A stretch of DNA of 24,700 nucleotides from CAZMVU01 sp964569295 (GCA_964569295.1 CAZMVU010000052.1:1-24700); one strand, 5' to 3'; shown: positions 1-8,496, counted from the stretch's first letter. Notes: generated from the sequence alone by a model not told the origin. Program-made: numbers and translations.

Positions 1-25
1 TAATACGGCGCCACGGCACACAGCA

Positions 26-53
26 AGGCCGCCGGTCTGCTGGCCGGCGGCCT
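26..53 (-). terminator. Hairpin downstream of the lectin gene, possible terminator
   Basis: A perfect 10-bp inverted repeat (26-35 with 44-53, loop of 8) lies about 45 bases past the stop of the minus-strand lectin gene. The bases that follow it on the minus strand are only mildly T-rich (TTGCTGTGT), so it is a hairpin of the right kind and place without a classical U-tract. Confidence 0.5.
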
Positions 54-98
54 GTGTCGTTGGCTTATGTATCATCCGCGCAAGACGCGCACGCGTGG

Positions 99-2594
99 TC
101 AGCGCTTACGGCGCATGCGCAGCACGCCCGCGGCGCCGAGGGTCGTGATGAGCACGGCGAGCCCGAACGGCGCACCAACCGGCAGGTTGGGGTTGCCCGG
201 CCAGAACGGCCCGAATTCACCCGTGGCGCCCGCAACGAAATCGTCCTGGTCACCACCGTTACTGCCGACCCCCGCCGCGACTTCGGCATTCATGACGCCG
301 TCGCCGTCGAAGTCACCATCGCCCGCAAAGGGCTCATTCGGCAGCTTGACATCGCCCAGTTGGAAGACCTCCAGACTGTCCAGCAGCCCGAACTCGACGG
401 CCGGTGCGGCGCCGAGCGCATTGGCCAGGCTGTCGGCCAGGTTCTGAGCATCCGTGGACGGACAGGCATCCAAGCCTTGCAGGACCGGCAGGGTGTTATC
501 CGTGAGCTGGAGGAGCTGCTCGAGATCATCGCGCGGGATGAGCGCGACGACAGTGGCCTGCATCTCCGTGCTAAGCCCGCTCAGGCCGGCCAGCGTATCC
601 ACGAAAGCGGCGAAGGCGCCGACCGTGGCGAAATCCGAGAGTACCTCGTCGAGATCGGAATCGCCGGGATCACCGGAACCACCCGTCGCCAGCAGAACCA
701 GGAACTCAGACACCGTGAATCCGCCCAGGTCGCTGTCGCAGGCGCCGCCTGATTCCGTGGCCACGAGTTCGGCAAGGGTGAGCAGGTCGGTTTCATTCGC
801 CTGCACCGTGCCGAGCCACTCGGCGAGGGCGGATGCCTGAGCCAGGAAAGAATTCCAGTTATCGAGGTTGCTCAGGTACTGCTGAGCCGGCAGGGCGGTA
901 CCTTCGGTCTTGAGCGCGCCGATGCCTTCCTGGCACAGCACATAGGCCAGCAAGTGAAGCTGCCAGGCATCGGGCACACCGTCGCCCACGCCAAGCTCGA
1001 CATCCCATTGGCTGAAGTCGCCCGGGAGGCCAAGGCCGGCGCCAGCGGCCGCACTGGCAAGCTGGGCGCCCTGCTGCGCGAAGGTGTCGTCGAGACTGCA
1101 CAAGTCCACCCACGTCGTCTTCTTTACAGTCACACTGAGCGTGGTGCTGCCGGAGGATTGCTCCGTACCAGTGTCCGTGTCAACAGTGCCCTCGACCTCG
1201 AGGGTCAACGTGGTCGATCCGGTGGCGAGCGCCGAGAGGGTGGTCGATTCGGCATCCGCCGGGCTCACGCTTGCGATAGCCGTGTCGCCAACCGACCAGC
1301 TATAGGAAGACACTTCGATGGCGCCGGTCACATTCGCCTGCAAACTGGCCGTGGATACACCAGGCACCATGTCGGTCACCTGGCCGGAAATGACATCAAT
1401 CTCGACCGTGAGCGAGGGCACGCCCAACCCATCGGGCACGCCGTCATCGTTGTTGTCTTCGAAGGCATCGGGAATGCCATCGCCATTATTGTCCGGGTAG
1501 GTGCCTTCAAACTCGACAATGTAGGGGTTGGTCTTGTCGGTGCCGTTGTCGTTCCAGCCACCTTGACTGTTGATTTCAATGAAATCTTCTTCGTTGGCGT
1601 TGTTGGGCTCACCGCCGTTCCAATTGGTATAGGCGCCGCCTACCGCGCTGCCGTCAGCCGCACCCTGCCAGAACTGCTCGCCGGTGGCGATCCAAATCCA
1701 TTCGCCTTCCACGGCCTGGTCGGTGCCGCCAACCCAGCCGTCGAAGCCCTGCGCAACGAAAAAGTCCTTGATGGCCTCAGAATCAACCGTAGCCAGGTTG
1801 CCAGGGAGGGGTTCTCCCGCCACGGTCGTCGCCTGCGCGGCTGCCTGGGCATCGGGCCAGGTGACGTCTTCCTCCACGAACTGGTAGATGCGTCCGCTGT
1901 TGGGCTCATAGGCGAAACCTTCGCGGAAGAAGGAATAGCCGCCGGTGCACACCTCGTACGGGTCGCCGCCATCATCGTTGATATTGGGATCAAGCGCCCG
2001 GTCCACGCAGTCGCTGCATGCCGCGTCGGAGGCATTGAACTCGTTGATGGTCTTCACGCCGTCCCCGTCCGGGTCGCCGCATGCGCCCGCCGTCGGTACC
2101 TGCGTGTAATTGGTGAGTTCCGGGATGTTGGCGACGAAATCGCCCGCGAACTCCGCCACCTCGATGAGCGCCTCGAAGTCACCGGGCGCACCCAGGGTAG
2201 CCATGGCGCCGCCCACCAGGGCGAAGCCGTCATCGACACCCGTGATCAAGGTGCCGAAGTCGGCCTTGCACTGGGCGACATTGTCGTCCAGGGCCTGCGT
2301 AACCGCGGGATCATGAAACGCACTCCCCGGGTCGGCGAGGGCCTCCAACAACTCGAACTCCACGACGTCGAGGGTACCGTTGTTGTTCAGGTCCGCCACA
2401 TCCGGGCCTATGAAGTCCGTATCGCCCGGCTCGAGGAATCCGCTGCTTTCGTCCACATCCGCAGCATCCTGCATCTCCTGCTGCCAGTCAACGGGGTGGC
2501 TGAGCGGTACCGTCTGCGCGTAGGCGCCCGTAACGGATAAAGAAAACGCCGCCAGCGCGATCACCAGTCCACTAACCAAGTAATTCTTCCGCAT
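99..2594 (-). CDS. Secreted C-type-lectin-like surface protein with EF-hand-like loops and C-terminal sorting tail
   Basis: This 831-residue exported protein probably binds carbohydrate or another ligand at the cell surface. Residues 1-26 form a signal peptide (MRKN, hydrophobic core, AYAQ). An EF-hand-like loop (DLNNNGTLD) follows near residue 70, with another acidic loop (DPDGDG) before the lectin part. Residues about 225-365 look like a C-type lectin fold: TWPDAQ and GNLATVDS, then WNGGEPNN (an EPN motif near 327) and GGWNDN (the WND motif near 345), the usual Ca2+/sugar site. A TSP3-like stretch (DNNGDGIPD) and an Ig-like Big_2 domain (about 390-493) follow. The last third is not recognised except for an EF-hand-like FDGDG loop. 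The C-terminus has NLPVGAPFG, a hydrophobic helix and RMRRKR, the layout of sorting tails in the PEP-CTERM style. The ATG at 2594 is preferred over an upstream ATG at 2627 because GAGGGAG lies just before it and the signal peptide begins there. The ligand is unknown. Confidence 0.85.
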   Translation of the reverse strand: MRKNYLVSGLVIALAAFSLSVTGAYAQTVPLSHPVDWQQEMQDAADVDESSGFLEPGDTDFIGPDVADLNNNGTLDVVEFELLEALADPGSAFHDPAVTQALDDNVAQCKADFGTLITGVDDGFALVGGAMATLGAPGDFEALIEVAEFAGDFVANIPELTNYTQVPTAGACGDPDGDGVKTINEFNASDAACSDCVDRALDPNINDDGGDPYEVCTGGYSFFREGFAYEPNSGRIYQFVEEDVTWPDAQAAAQATTVAGEPLPGNLATVDSEAIKDFFVAQGFDGWVGGTDQAVEGEWIWIATGEQFWQGAADGSAVGGAYTNWNGGEPNNANEEDFIEINSQGGWNDNGTDKTNPYIVEFEGTYPDNNGDGIPDAFEDNNDDGVPDGLGVPSLTVEIDVISGQVTDMVPGVSTASLQANVTGAIEVSSYSWSVGDTAIASVSPADAESTTLSALATGSTTLTLEVEGTVDTDTGTEQSSGSTTLSVTVKKTTWVDLCSLDDTFAQQGAQLASAAAGAGLGLPGDFSQWDVELGVGDGVPDAWQLHLLAYVLCQEGIGALKTEGTALPAQQYLSNLDNWNSFLAQASALAEWLGTVQANETDLLTLAELVATESGGACDSDLGGFTVSEFLVLLATGGSGDPGDSDLDEVLSDFATVGAFAAFVDTLAGLSGLSTEMQATVVALIPRDDLEQLLQLTDNTLPVLQGLDACPSTDAQNLADSLANALGAAPAVEFGLLDSLEVFQLGDVKLPNEPFAGDGDFDGDGVMNAEVAAGVGSNGGDQDDFVAGATGEFGPFWPGNPNLPVGAPFGLAVLITTLGAAGVLRMRRKR

Positions 2595-2683
2595 AGTTGC
2601 TCCCTCTCTGTTGAAAAGGGGTGCCACAACCCCGCATACCCAAAACCGTTAAAGTTAAAAAACACCCTAGGGCATAATCTACC

Positions 2684-2711
2684 ATATAAGTGAAAAAAAT
2701 GCAATGCTCAA
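2684..2711 (-). promoter_or_regulatory. Candidate promoter for the lectin gene
   Basis: On the minus strand TTGAGC (2706-2711) and TTATAT (2684-2689) are 16 bases apart, in an AT-rich patch that contrasts with the GC-rich surroundings, about 90 bases before the lectin start. This is a pattern match to a sigma-70-like promoter only. Confidence 0.4.
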
Positions 2712-3100
2712 TTTTCCGTTAATTTCCCACCTTCTGGAAGAGACGGTACGGCCTTTGTTTGCCAACAAAATATAGTGTTCTCAGAATGCGCCACCCCATC
2801 GGGCCAACTCGGTGCGGATAAAGGTCACGTAGGTTAGAAAATGGGAAACAGTTCACGCACTCGCAATGGCAGCCCGGCGCGGCCGGCGCGTCGGCAGGCC
2901 GGTTTTTGGCGTTTGCGCGCTGGCAATGCTCTCCGTGCTCTTGGCGGGCAAAAACAAGCGGAGCTTTCTTTGGGGAGGGAGGCCGGGGAAGCCCTTTGCT
3001 TAGCCCCAAAAGAGGGTTCCCCGGATTGTCGTGGACACTATGGTAAAGAAATCAGCGGGTCTTTGGGGCCTCTTCCTCGGCCCCGGGGAAGCCGGCGGCT
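2712..3100. other. Gene-free stretch with a cluster of inverted repeats
   Basis: No convincing gene was found here; a 96-codon minus frame at 2719-3009 resembles nothing known and has Cys/Pro/Arg-rich shadow composition. The stretch holds three hairpins. One is CCGGGGAA (2983-2990) with TTCCCCGG (3017-3024), extendable by three pairs past one bulged base. The second is GGGGCC (3065-3070) with GGCCCC (3079-3084). The third is GAAGCC (3088-3093) with GGCTTC (3097-3102), which touches the stop of the oxidoreductase gene. They may end transcription from that gene, but none is followed by a long T-run on the minus strand. Confidence 0.5.
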
Positions 3101-4132
3101 TCAGTAGGCGAGGGCGACGCTGTTGCCCGTGCGGGCGCTGTCATAAACGGCCTGCACAACCCCCATATAACGCGCACCATCGGTAAAATCCGGGTGGTAG
3201 GACACACCGTGGCGCACGGCATCAATAAAGTCCTGCTCGACCTGCCAGTTCACGACATCGTAGACTTCCTCTGACCGGATTTCGACAGGGGCGGCCGGGC
3301 GCCCGTTCTCCAGATGGAAGAGTTCGTCGTCAGCCACATCATAGGTGGTGGCGCCCTCGGCGCCGTAAAGCTCGATAAGGTCGCGCCCCCCTTTTACGGC
3401 GCCGGAAAGCAGGTACTGGACTTGGGTGTCGCCGGTTACCTCGGTGTTGACTACGAGCTGGTCGGGAATCTGCACCTGCGTCATCTGGCCTGCGGCGTCT
3501 TTTCGGGTGGGGGTGAAGGTCTTGGTAAGGGCCTGTACACGGCGGGTGGGTCCGAACCAGCGGTGGATTACCTCGGCATACATACCGAGGGTGAGCGCGT
3601 TGAGCCCGGAATAGCGATGGTCTTTGCGCCAGTTCATGGGCGCGTCGGGCGAGGCAAAGGTATCGTAGAGGCCTTGCACGCGCACCAGGCGAAGGCCGCC
3701 AAGGGTCTTTTCATGCAGAAGCCGGGCGATGGCAGCATCCACTTTCATGCCGATGGGGACCGGACACAACCCCGCTACACACCCGCTTCGGGCCGCAGCG
3801 GTCTGCATCTCGACCGCTTCGTTGTAGTCCATGGCCATACGTGCCTGACAAAAAACATGCTTGCGGGCGTGCAGCGCAGCGATGCTGATCGGATGGTGCA
3901 TGTAGGGCCAGGTGCCGATGACGACGATATCGATATCGTCGCGCTTGATGATGTCCGTCCAGTTGTCCGCCACCTCGGGGATACCACATTCCTCGGCGGC
4001 CTGCTCGCTCGATGCGCGGGAACGGTTGGCCACGACGGCCAGCTCGACGCCCTCGATGGCACGGAAACCGGGTACATGGCGTTGCCGGCAGATACCGCCG
4101 AGACCGACTATGCCGACGCGTAGCGTACTCAT
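3101..4132 (-). CDS. Gfo/Idh/MocA-family NAD(P)-dependent oxidoreductase
   Basis: This 343-residue protein, of usual length for the family, probably oxidises or reduces a sugar, inositol or similar polyol in the cytoplasm. The N-terminal Rossmann fold starts at once (LRVGIVGLGGICRQRHVPGF) with the G-x-x-G-x-G pattern at residues 7-12. The family's EKP signature, whose lysine usually takes part in catalysis, is replaced by QAR in HVFCQARMAM near residue 90; similar ARM variants are known to me in this very broad family, so loss of activity need not follow. The ATG at 4132 overlaps the stop of the phosphodiesterase gene by four bases (ATGA), which decides the start and suggests coupled translation. 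A longer in-frame reading to 4360 exists but overlaps that gene. The substrate cannot be told from sequence. Confidence 0.88.
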   Translation of the reverse strand: MSTLRVGIVGLGGICRQRHVPGFRAIEGVELAVVANRSRASSEQAAEECGIPEVADNWTDIIKRDDIDIVVIGTWPYMHHPISIAALHARKHVFCQARMAMDYNEAVEMQTAAARSGCVAGLCPVPIGMKVDAAIARLLHEKTLGGLRLVRVQGLYDTFASPDAPMNWRKDHRYSGLNALTLGMYAEVIHRWFGPTRRVQALTKTFTPTRKDAAGQMTQVQIPDQLVVNTEVTGDTQVQYLLSGAVKGGRDLIELYGAEGATTYDVADDELFHLENGRPAAPVEIRSEEVYDVVNWQVEQDFIDAVRHGVSYHPDFTDGARYMGVVQAVYDSARTGNSVALAY

Positions 4133-4968
4133 CGGGCGTTGTCTTTCTGCTTCCCCATTTTGCGCAGGAGAAATGCCTCGAGGGCTTCGAGGTCGTCGAC
4201 ATTGATAAGGTCGACTCCCTCCTCGTAGAGCACGGGCCAAGCGCGCCCGCCCGGGGGCAGGTTCCAGAAGCGCACACGCTGGCCGGCCTGGTGCGCGCGC
4301 ACCACAATTTGCTCGAGAAGCTGGGCGTCCATTGGGGGCAGCACGCCCGCACCACGCCACTGGAACACCTTGCCCCAGTTCTCGCTCACGAGCGGGTAGT
4401 CTTTGGGATCGTTGCCCAGGTGCGGCAGGCGCCCATCCGCGGCGGCCAAACGGGGCAATGTGCCGATAAGCTGATCGCGCGGGAACCAGCCAGAGACAAC
4501 GACCGTCACGGCGCCCGTTTCGATACCTTCCCCGGTGAAGCGCGTCAGCATGTCTTCATAGGGCGCAAGCGCGTCGAGCAATGCAGTAAGGGTTTCGGGG
4601 CCGGTGTTCTTGATATCGACCAGCAGGGTAAAGCCGGGGCCGTCCGGGTAGACCGTGCCCCCGTTCTCCTTCACCCGCTCCTGGAGTGGATCGAGATACA
4701 GCCTTTCGAGGGTGCGCCCGGGCGTGCAATCCTCGCGATCATGGGCCACCAACAGGGCGCCGTCCACGAGAAATATGTCCACCTCGACGCTGCAGAAACC
4801 GTGATCAAGGGCATCGAAAAGGGGGCGGTCATGTTCATAGTCGTTGTGGGCATGCGCACGGGGTAAAGGGGTGGGCGCGTTGTCTTCCGCATCGGCGTGG
4901 GCAACAGGCGCGGCCCACACCACGGCAACAAGCACGAGCGGCAGAAAATCAAACCAGCGGTTCGCCAT
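4129..4968 (-). CDS. Exported PI-PLC/GDPD-like phosphodiesterase, Aim6-type
   Basis: The 279-residue product looks like a secreted or periplasmic phosphodiesterase of the PLC-like TIM-barrel superfamily, closest by eye to the Aim6 (altered inheritance of mitochondria 6) group. A signal peptide covers about residues 1-25 (hydrophobic core, then VAHA). The HAHNDY motif (His41), VEVD (Glu62, Asp64) and VAHD (His76) supply the His-Glu-Asp-His set seen in glycerophosphodiester phosphodiesterases. GFTLLVDIKN follows as an expected inner strand, and the protein ends with LINVDDLEALEAFL, the usual last strand and helix. AAGGAG lies seven bases before the ATG. The downstream oxidoreductase overlaps by four bases, so the two probably form one unit. 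Whether the substrate is a glycerophosphodiester is inference. Confidence 0.82.
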   Translation of the reverse strand: MANRWFDFLPLVLVAVVWAAPVAHADAEDNAPTPLPRAHAHNDYEHDRPLFDALDHGFCSVEVDIFLVDGALLVAHDREDCTPGRTLERLYLDPLQERVKENGGTVYPDGPGFTLLVDIKNTGPETLTALLDALAPYEDMLTRFTGEGIETGAVTVVVSGWFPRDQLIGTLPRLAAADGRLPHLGNDPKDYPLVSENWGKVFQWRGAGVLPPMDAQLLEQIVVRAHQAGQRVRFWNLPPGGRAWPVLYEEGVDLINVDDLEALEAFLLRKMGKQKDNAR

Positions 4969-5231
4969 AGATCACTCCTTCGCAGCAGGCACCCGTGGCG
5001 GGCAAACGGCCACCCGGCCCCGCGATGCGTGCCGACTGTTCACGGTGCATCGTCCTCGCACATAAACGCGAGCGCTTCAACGCGCCACACACCCGGGTGC
5101 ATGGTGTGGTCCAGGAAACCACCCGGGCGAAATCGTTTCCGGCATGCACACCTTGCCACAGGAACGCCCCGTTTCTCCACAAGGGGCTCCTTGCGCGCAG
5201 TACACAGGGTGTTGGGCAATAAGCGATGCGG
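4969..5231. other. Intergenic stretch without a recognisable gene
   Basis: Several short open frames run through here on both strands but none resembles a protein family or has a good ribosome-binding site. A small hairpin CCACAC (5085-5090) with GTGTGG (5104-5109) encloses the palindrome ACCCGGGT. No clear promoter for the phosphodiesterase gene could be picked out. Confidence 0.5.
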
Positions 5232-5275
5232 ACAAACAAAGCACGCCCGTCCCCGCCATGCGGGAACCGGCGTGC
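5232..5275 (-). terminator. Intrinsic terminator of the pfp-thioesterase unit
   Basis: A long hairpin at 5241-5275 pairs GCACGCC with GGCGTGC on the outside and CCCGC with GCGGG on the inside around a CAT loop. On the minus strand it is followed at once by TTTGTTTGT. It lies 28 bases past the thioesterase stop, so it ends the unit cleanly. Confidence 0.8.
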
Positions 5276-5302
5276 AGGGATTGGAGCGGATTGGCCGCGT
5301 GC

Positions 5303-5770
5303 TTACCGGGTGCTTTTCAGCACGTTCATGGTGCTCGTGGCGGTGACCAACGTTTTGTCGTCCTCATTCGAGGCCTTGGCCTCGAGGAAAAGGACACTGC
5401 CCGAAAGCGCGCGCACACGGGCCTCGACGGTGAAAGGGGCTTCATCGGCCGGGAGCGGCCGTATGAAAGAGGTATTCAAGGTGAGGCACGCGCAGGGCCT
5501 TCGTGCCGTAAGCAAGGCGAGCATGCTGAATGCCAGATCGAAGGTCATGGTGAAGTAGCCCCCGCTGAGGTGCTTACGGGGGTCCCCGAAGCGCGGCACA
5601 GCGGCAAAGGTCAGCGTGATCAACTTGCGTGGCACATAATCCAGAATGCGCGGCCGCAGCTCTTCGAAGATCGCCGGCGGCAAGTTCAGGTTGGCTTCGG
5701 CCGGCGCCGCAGCCGCCAGCGCTTCCAGCACTTCTTCTTGATACTCGTTTGTAGGTGCTTTCTCGTTCAC
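5303..5770 (-). CDS. PaaI-like hotdog-fold thioesterase
   Basis: The 155-residue cytoplasmic protein has the single hotdog domain of PaaI-type acyl-CoA thioesterases. The first 45 or so residues are a family-variable lead-in. Then comes the central helix segment HLSGGYFTMTFDLAFSML (near 90), where this family usually carries its active-site region. The strands TLNTSFIRPLP, FTVEARVRAL and LFLEAKASNEDDKTLVTA follow in the order expected for the fold. The start is GTG at 5770 with a GGGGGG stretch a few bases upstream; no other start nearby keeps the domain. It lies 19 bases behind the phosphofructokinase gene, so the two are probably cotranscribed, though no metabolic link is obvious. Substrate chain length is unknown. 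Confidence 0.8.
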   Translation of the reverse strand: MNEKAPTNEYQEEVLEALAAAAPAEANLNLPPAIFEELRPRILDYVPRKLITLTFAAVPRFGDPRKHLSGGYFTMTFDLAFSMLALLTARRPCACLTLNTSFIRPLPADEAPFTVEARVRALSGSVLFLEAKASNEDDKTLVTATSTMNVLKSTR

Positions 5771-5789
5771 GGTATCCCCCCGTATTCCT

Positions 5790-6998
5790 TTACTTAGTCA
5801 CATCTACCCGCGGCGCGGCGATGCGCTCGACCAGCGGGAGTTGGCCCACGAGCGGCCGGACATACCACTTGAAGGCATCGGTCACGCCGTTGCTTTCTGC
5901 GTTGATGTATTCGTCCGGCATATGCTTGGTATGCCGCGCTACGGTGTCGAGCGGTGTCAGGCAGTACTCGACCGCATAGTCGCCCACGCGGTTTATCGCC
6001 ACCGAACCGTCCAGGTTATGCCAAATGGCGTATTGGGCGGCTTTTTCGCCGACCTCGCGCGCTTCGTAGCGATCAACCTGGCTCACGCAGCCCAGGAAGC
6101 TGCGTTGCAAGTACCCGAGGGTGTCGGCGCGCACGCGTTGAATCTGCGTGCCCTTCTTGACCCACTCGCTGAGCAGGTCGCCCAAGGCGCCGGTGCCAGA
6201 AAGCTGCACATTGCCGTGGGCGTCTTTCTCGCCGCCGGTGAACTTGCTGACCACTGCTTCGCCATTCTCATCGCAGATACCTTCGGAAGCCGCGATGACC
6301 ACACGCCCATACTTCGCATAGCAGTCCTTGACATCCGTCACGAACCGGTCCTTGTCAAACGCACGTTCGGGCAGATAGATAAGGTGTGGGCCGTCTTTCG
6401 GGTATTTCTTCGCCAGGACCGACGCCGCGGTAAGGAAGCCCGCATGCCGGCCCATGACCACGCCGATGTACACGCCGGGCAGGGCGCGGTTGTCAAGGTT
6501 CACACCAGAGAAGGCCTGGGCGATGAAGCGCGCCGCCGACCCATAGCCCGGGCAGTGATCGGTGACGCGCAGGTCGTTGTCGATGGTCTTGGGAATGTGG
6601 ATAACGCGCAACTCGTAGCCGGCCGCTTCGGCTGCTTCGTTCACGATGCGGCAGGTGTCGGCGCTGTCGTTGCCGCCGACGTAAAAGAAGTAGCGGATAT
6701 CGTGCTTGCGGCAGACCTCGAAAATCTTGTGACAGTATGCTTTATCCGGTTTATCGCGGGTGGACAGGAGCGCGGCGGCGGGTGAGTTCGCAACCGCCTC
6801 GAGGTTGTGGGTGGTCGCCTCGGTGAGGTCGTAGAACTCTTCGTCGATGATGCCGCGCACACCGTGAATCGCGCCGTATACATGGGTAACCTGGGGGAAC
6901 TTGCGCGATTCGAGAACCGCCCCGACGACACTTTGGTTAATTACCGCCGTCGGGCCGCCGCCCTGCGCCACCAGAACCTTGCCAGTCACTATAGACAT
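5790..6998 (-). CDS. pfp: 6-phosphofructokinase, pyrophosphate-dependent type
   Basis: This 402-residue enzyme probably interconverts fructose 6-phosphate and fructose 1,6-bisphosphate using pyrophosphate, a reversible glycolytic step in the cytoplasm. The phosphate-donor loop VAQGGGPTAVIN is near residue 10. GGNDSADT near 103 puts an aspartate where ATP-dependent enzymes have the second glycine of GGDGS. IPKTIDND near 135 has lysine where ATP enzymes have glycine. Both changes are the accepted marks of PPi-dependent members. GVVMGRHAGFLT near 180 is the sugar-phosphate site. Length and order match the family. AAGGAG sits seven bases before the ATG. The thioesterase gene follows after 19 bases. 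The PPi assignment rests on motif positions, not on a test. Confidence 0.9.
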   Translation of the reverse strand: MSIVTGKVLVAQGGGPTAVINQSVVGAVLESRKFPQVTHVYGAIHGVRGIIDEEFYDLTEATTHNLEAVANSPAAALLSTRDKPDKAYCHKIFEVCRKHDIRYFFYVGGNDSADTCRIVNEAAEAAGYELRVIHIPKTIDNDLRVTDHCPGYGSAARFIAQAFSGVNLDNRALPGVYIGVVMGRHAGFLTAASVLAKKYPKDGPHLIYLPERAFDKDRFVTDVKDCYAKYGRVVIAASEGICDENGEAVVSKFTGGEKDAHGNVQLSGTGALGDLLSEWVKKGTQIQRVRADTLGYLQRSFLGCVSQVDRYEAREVGEKAAQYAIWHNLDGSVAINRVGDYAVEYCLTPLDTVARHTKHMPDEYINAESNGVTDAFKWYVRPLVGQLPLVERIAAPRVDVTK

Positions 6999-7036
6999 TC
7001 GGGTGCTCCTTTGCTTTCATTGATATACCTTGCCCT

Positions 7037-7065
7037 TGCATAGCTTGGAAAGGATTGAAGGGCAA
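7037..7065 (-). promoter_or_regulatory. Weak candidate promoter before pfp
   Basis: On the minus strand TTGCCC (7060-7065) and TATGCA (7037-7042) are exactly 17 bases apart, about 40 bases before the pfp start. Each box has mismatches, so this is a weak match. The sensor gene upstream has no obvious terminator, so read-through is also possible. Confidence 0.3.
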
Positions 7066-7101
7066 CGGAGGCGTTATTATCGCACACACGGGGCGCAGAA
7101 A

Positions 7102-8382
7102 TCAAACAGTCGGCGGCGTCTGGATGGTGGAGGCATGCACTTGCGCGTTTTCCTTGTCGGGCGTATTCCGCGCTTCGAGGTCGAAAACCTCGTCCACCAG
7201 ATCGAGAATACGCTCGGCGCTGTGGCGGCAACTGGTAAGGGATTGGCGTTGCCGGGCGTTGAGAGGACCCTGTTCTTCGGCCAGCAGCATATCGATAAAA
7301 CCGAGAATTGCCGACAGGGGCGAGTGAAGCCGCCGGGAGATGCCGCTGAAAAAAGCGGTCTTGAGTTGGTTTACGTGATAAAGCTCCTGGTGCACTTGCT
7401 CGAGCTGGAGATTGGCGCGGCGGGTGGCTTCCTGAAGGTTTTTCATCTCGGTGAGATCATGCCAGATGCTGACGTAAAACACGTGGTCGTCCTGCAGAAA
7501 GGAATGTACATGCATACGCACGTTACACTCTTCGCCATCCCCGCGCACGGCCATAACCTCGCCGTGGTACTCGCCGCGCTCCCGGAGCGAGGCGAACAGC
7601 CCCCCCAGGTTGCCGTCGTCGAAGATGTGCGCACGGATGCGCGTACCGATGAGTTGTGCCCGGGACACCCGCAGAAACGCGCAGGCCTTGTCGTTCGCGT
7701 CGGCGATGAATTCGTTCGCGTCGTGGGTGAGGATGGGCTCGTCGGCGCTGTCGAGGATCATGCGCAAGGTGGCCTCGGATGCGGCCAGGGCGGATGCGCG
7801 GGACTCGAGGGCAACTTCGGTCTCTTTGAGGAATTCGTTGAGGGCGCCTACGAGCCAGCCGCCCATGGCGATGGTGAGCATCTTCACGACAATGAAGCCC
7901 GCGGGCGCCTGCACACCGATGAAGGCCCACTCGCCGTAGAGCACGAGGCCGTAGCTGAAACAGCACAAGAGGGTGACAAGAAGCGCCCCACGAAAGAGGC
8001 GCGAGTAAGTATTGAAAGCAATAATGAACAGCAGGTACAGCACAAACAAGGGACTGGCTGATGGGCCGCCGAGGGCGACAAGGAGCGTGATCTCACCGAG
8101 GTAGGCGGCAAAATTGACCGAGGAAAAGAACATGCCGTAACGGCGGGTCGTCAGCACCCAGTGGGCGTAGAGATTGTGCGCGATCAGATAGAGGCCCAAG
8201 GCCGGCACGAGCCCGCTGTCGAGCGGCCGGGGCACGGCAATGTACAGTACGGCCAGCACCAGGACCGCCAGATACCGCGCCGCCAATACCGTCCACTCCG
8301 TGCGCAGTACGAGCGTGAGACGCGGGTCTGCGGCGGGGCTGCCGCCCGTGCGCACGTTGCCGTGTTGCTCCACTGCTGCCAT
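7102..8382 (-). CDS. Membrane PAS sensor protein with degenerate HisKA and no ATPase domain
   Basis: The 426-residue protein looks like a histidine kinase that cannot be one. About six hydrophobic helices fill residues 28-190. A coiled stretch (EFLKETEVALESRASAL) leads into a PAS domain at about 205-315 (ILDSADEPILTHD through VSIWHDLTEMK). A second coiled region and a HisKA-like helix pair run from about 335 to 405. The phospho-accepting box, normally S-H-E-L-R-T-P-L, reads S-R-R-L-H-S-P-L, so Arg350 stands where the histidine should be. The protein then ends with no HATPase_c domain, and no such domain follows in the next genes. No response regulator is nearby. GAGGGGG before the ATG supports the start. 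It could dimerise with a full kinase or signal through the PAS domain alone; this is inference. Confidence 0.8.
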   Translation of the reverse strand: MAAVEQHGNVRTGGSPAADPRLTLVLRTEWTVLAARYLAVLVLAVLYIAVPRPLDSGLVPALGLYLIAHNLYAHWVLTTRRYGMFFSSVNFAAYLGEITLLVALGGPSASPLFVLYLLFIIAFNTYSRLFRGALLVTLLCCFSYGLVLYGEWAFIGVQAPAGFIVVKMLTIAMGGWLVGALNEFLKETEVALESRASALAASEATLRMILDSADEPILTHDANEFIADANDKACAFLRVSRAQLIGTRIRAHIFDDGNLGGLFASLRERGEYHGEVMAVRGDGEECNVRMHVHSFLQDDHVFYVSIWHDLTEMKNLQEATRRANLQLEQVHQELYHVNQLKTAFFSGISRRLHSPLSAILGFIDMLLAEEQGPLNARQRQSLTSCRHSAERILDLVDEVFDLEARNTPDKENAQVHASTIQTPPTV

Positions 8383-8496
8383 GGGGAACCCCCTCTTGCC
8401 GTTGTGGTTTCAATCGGTGACGCAATGATAGCATACGTGGGCGCTGCATACGGAGCGCGGCACGGGCACGGAAGGCATTCCGGGAGGAAAGACCGC

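Noticed and set aside
954..2540. 528-codon open frame on the plus strand
   Set aside because: Runs antisense through the lectin gene, has no ribosome-binding site and reads as a GC-rich shadow without family resemblance.
2719..3009. 96-codon minus-strand frame between the lectin and oxidoreductase genes
   Set aside because: No family resemblance, no good ribosome-binding site, and it covers a hairpin-rich stretch.
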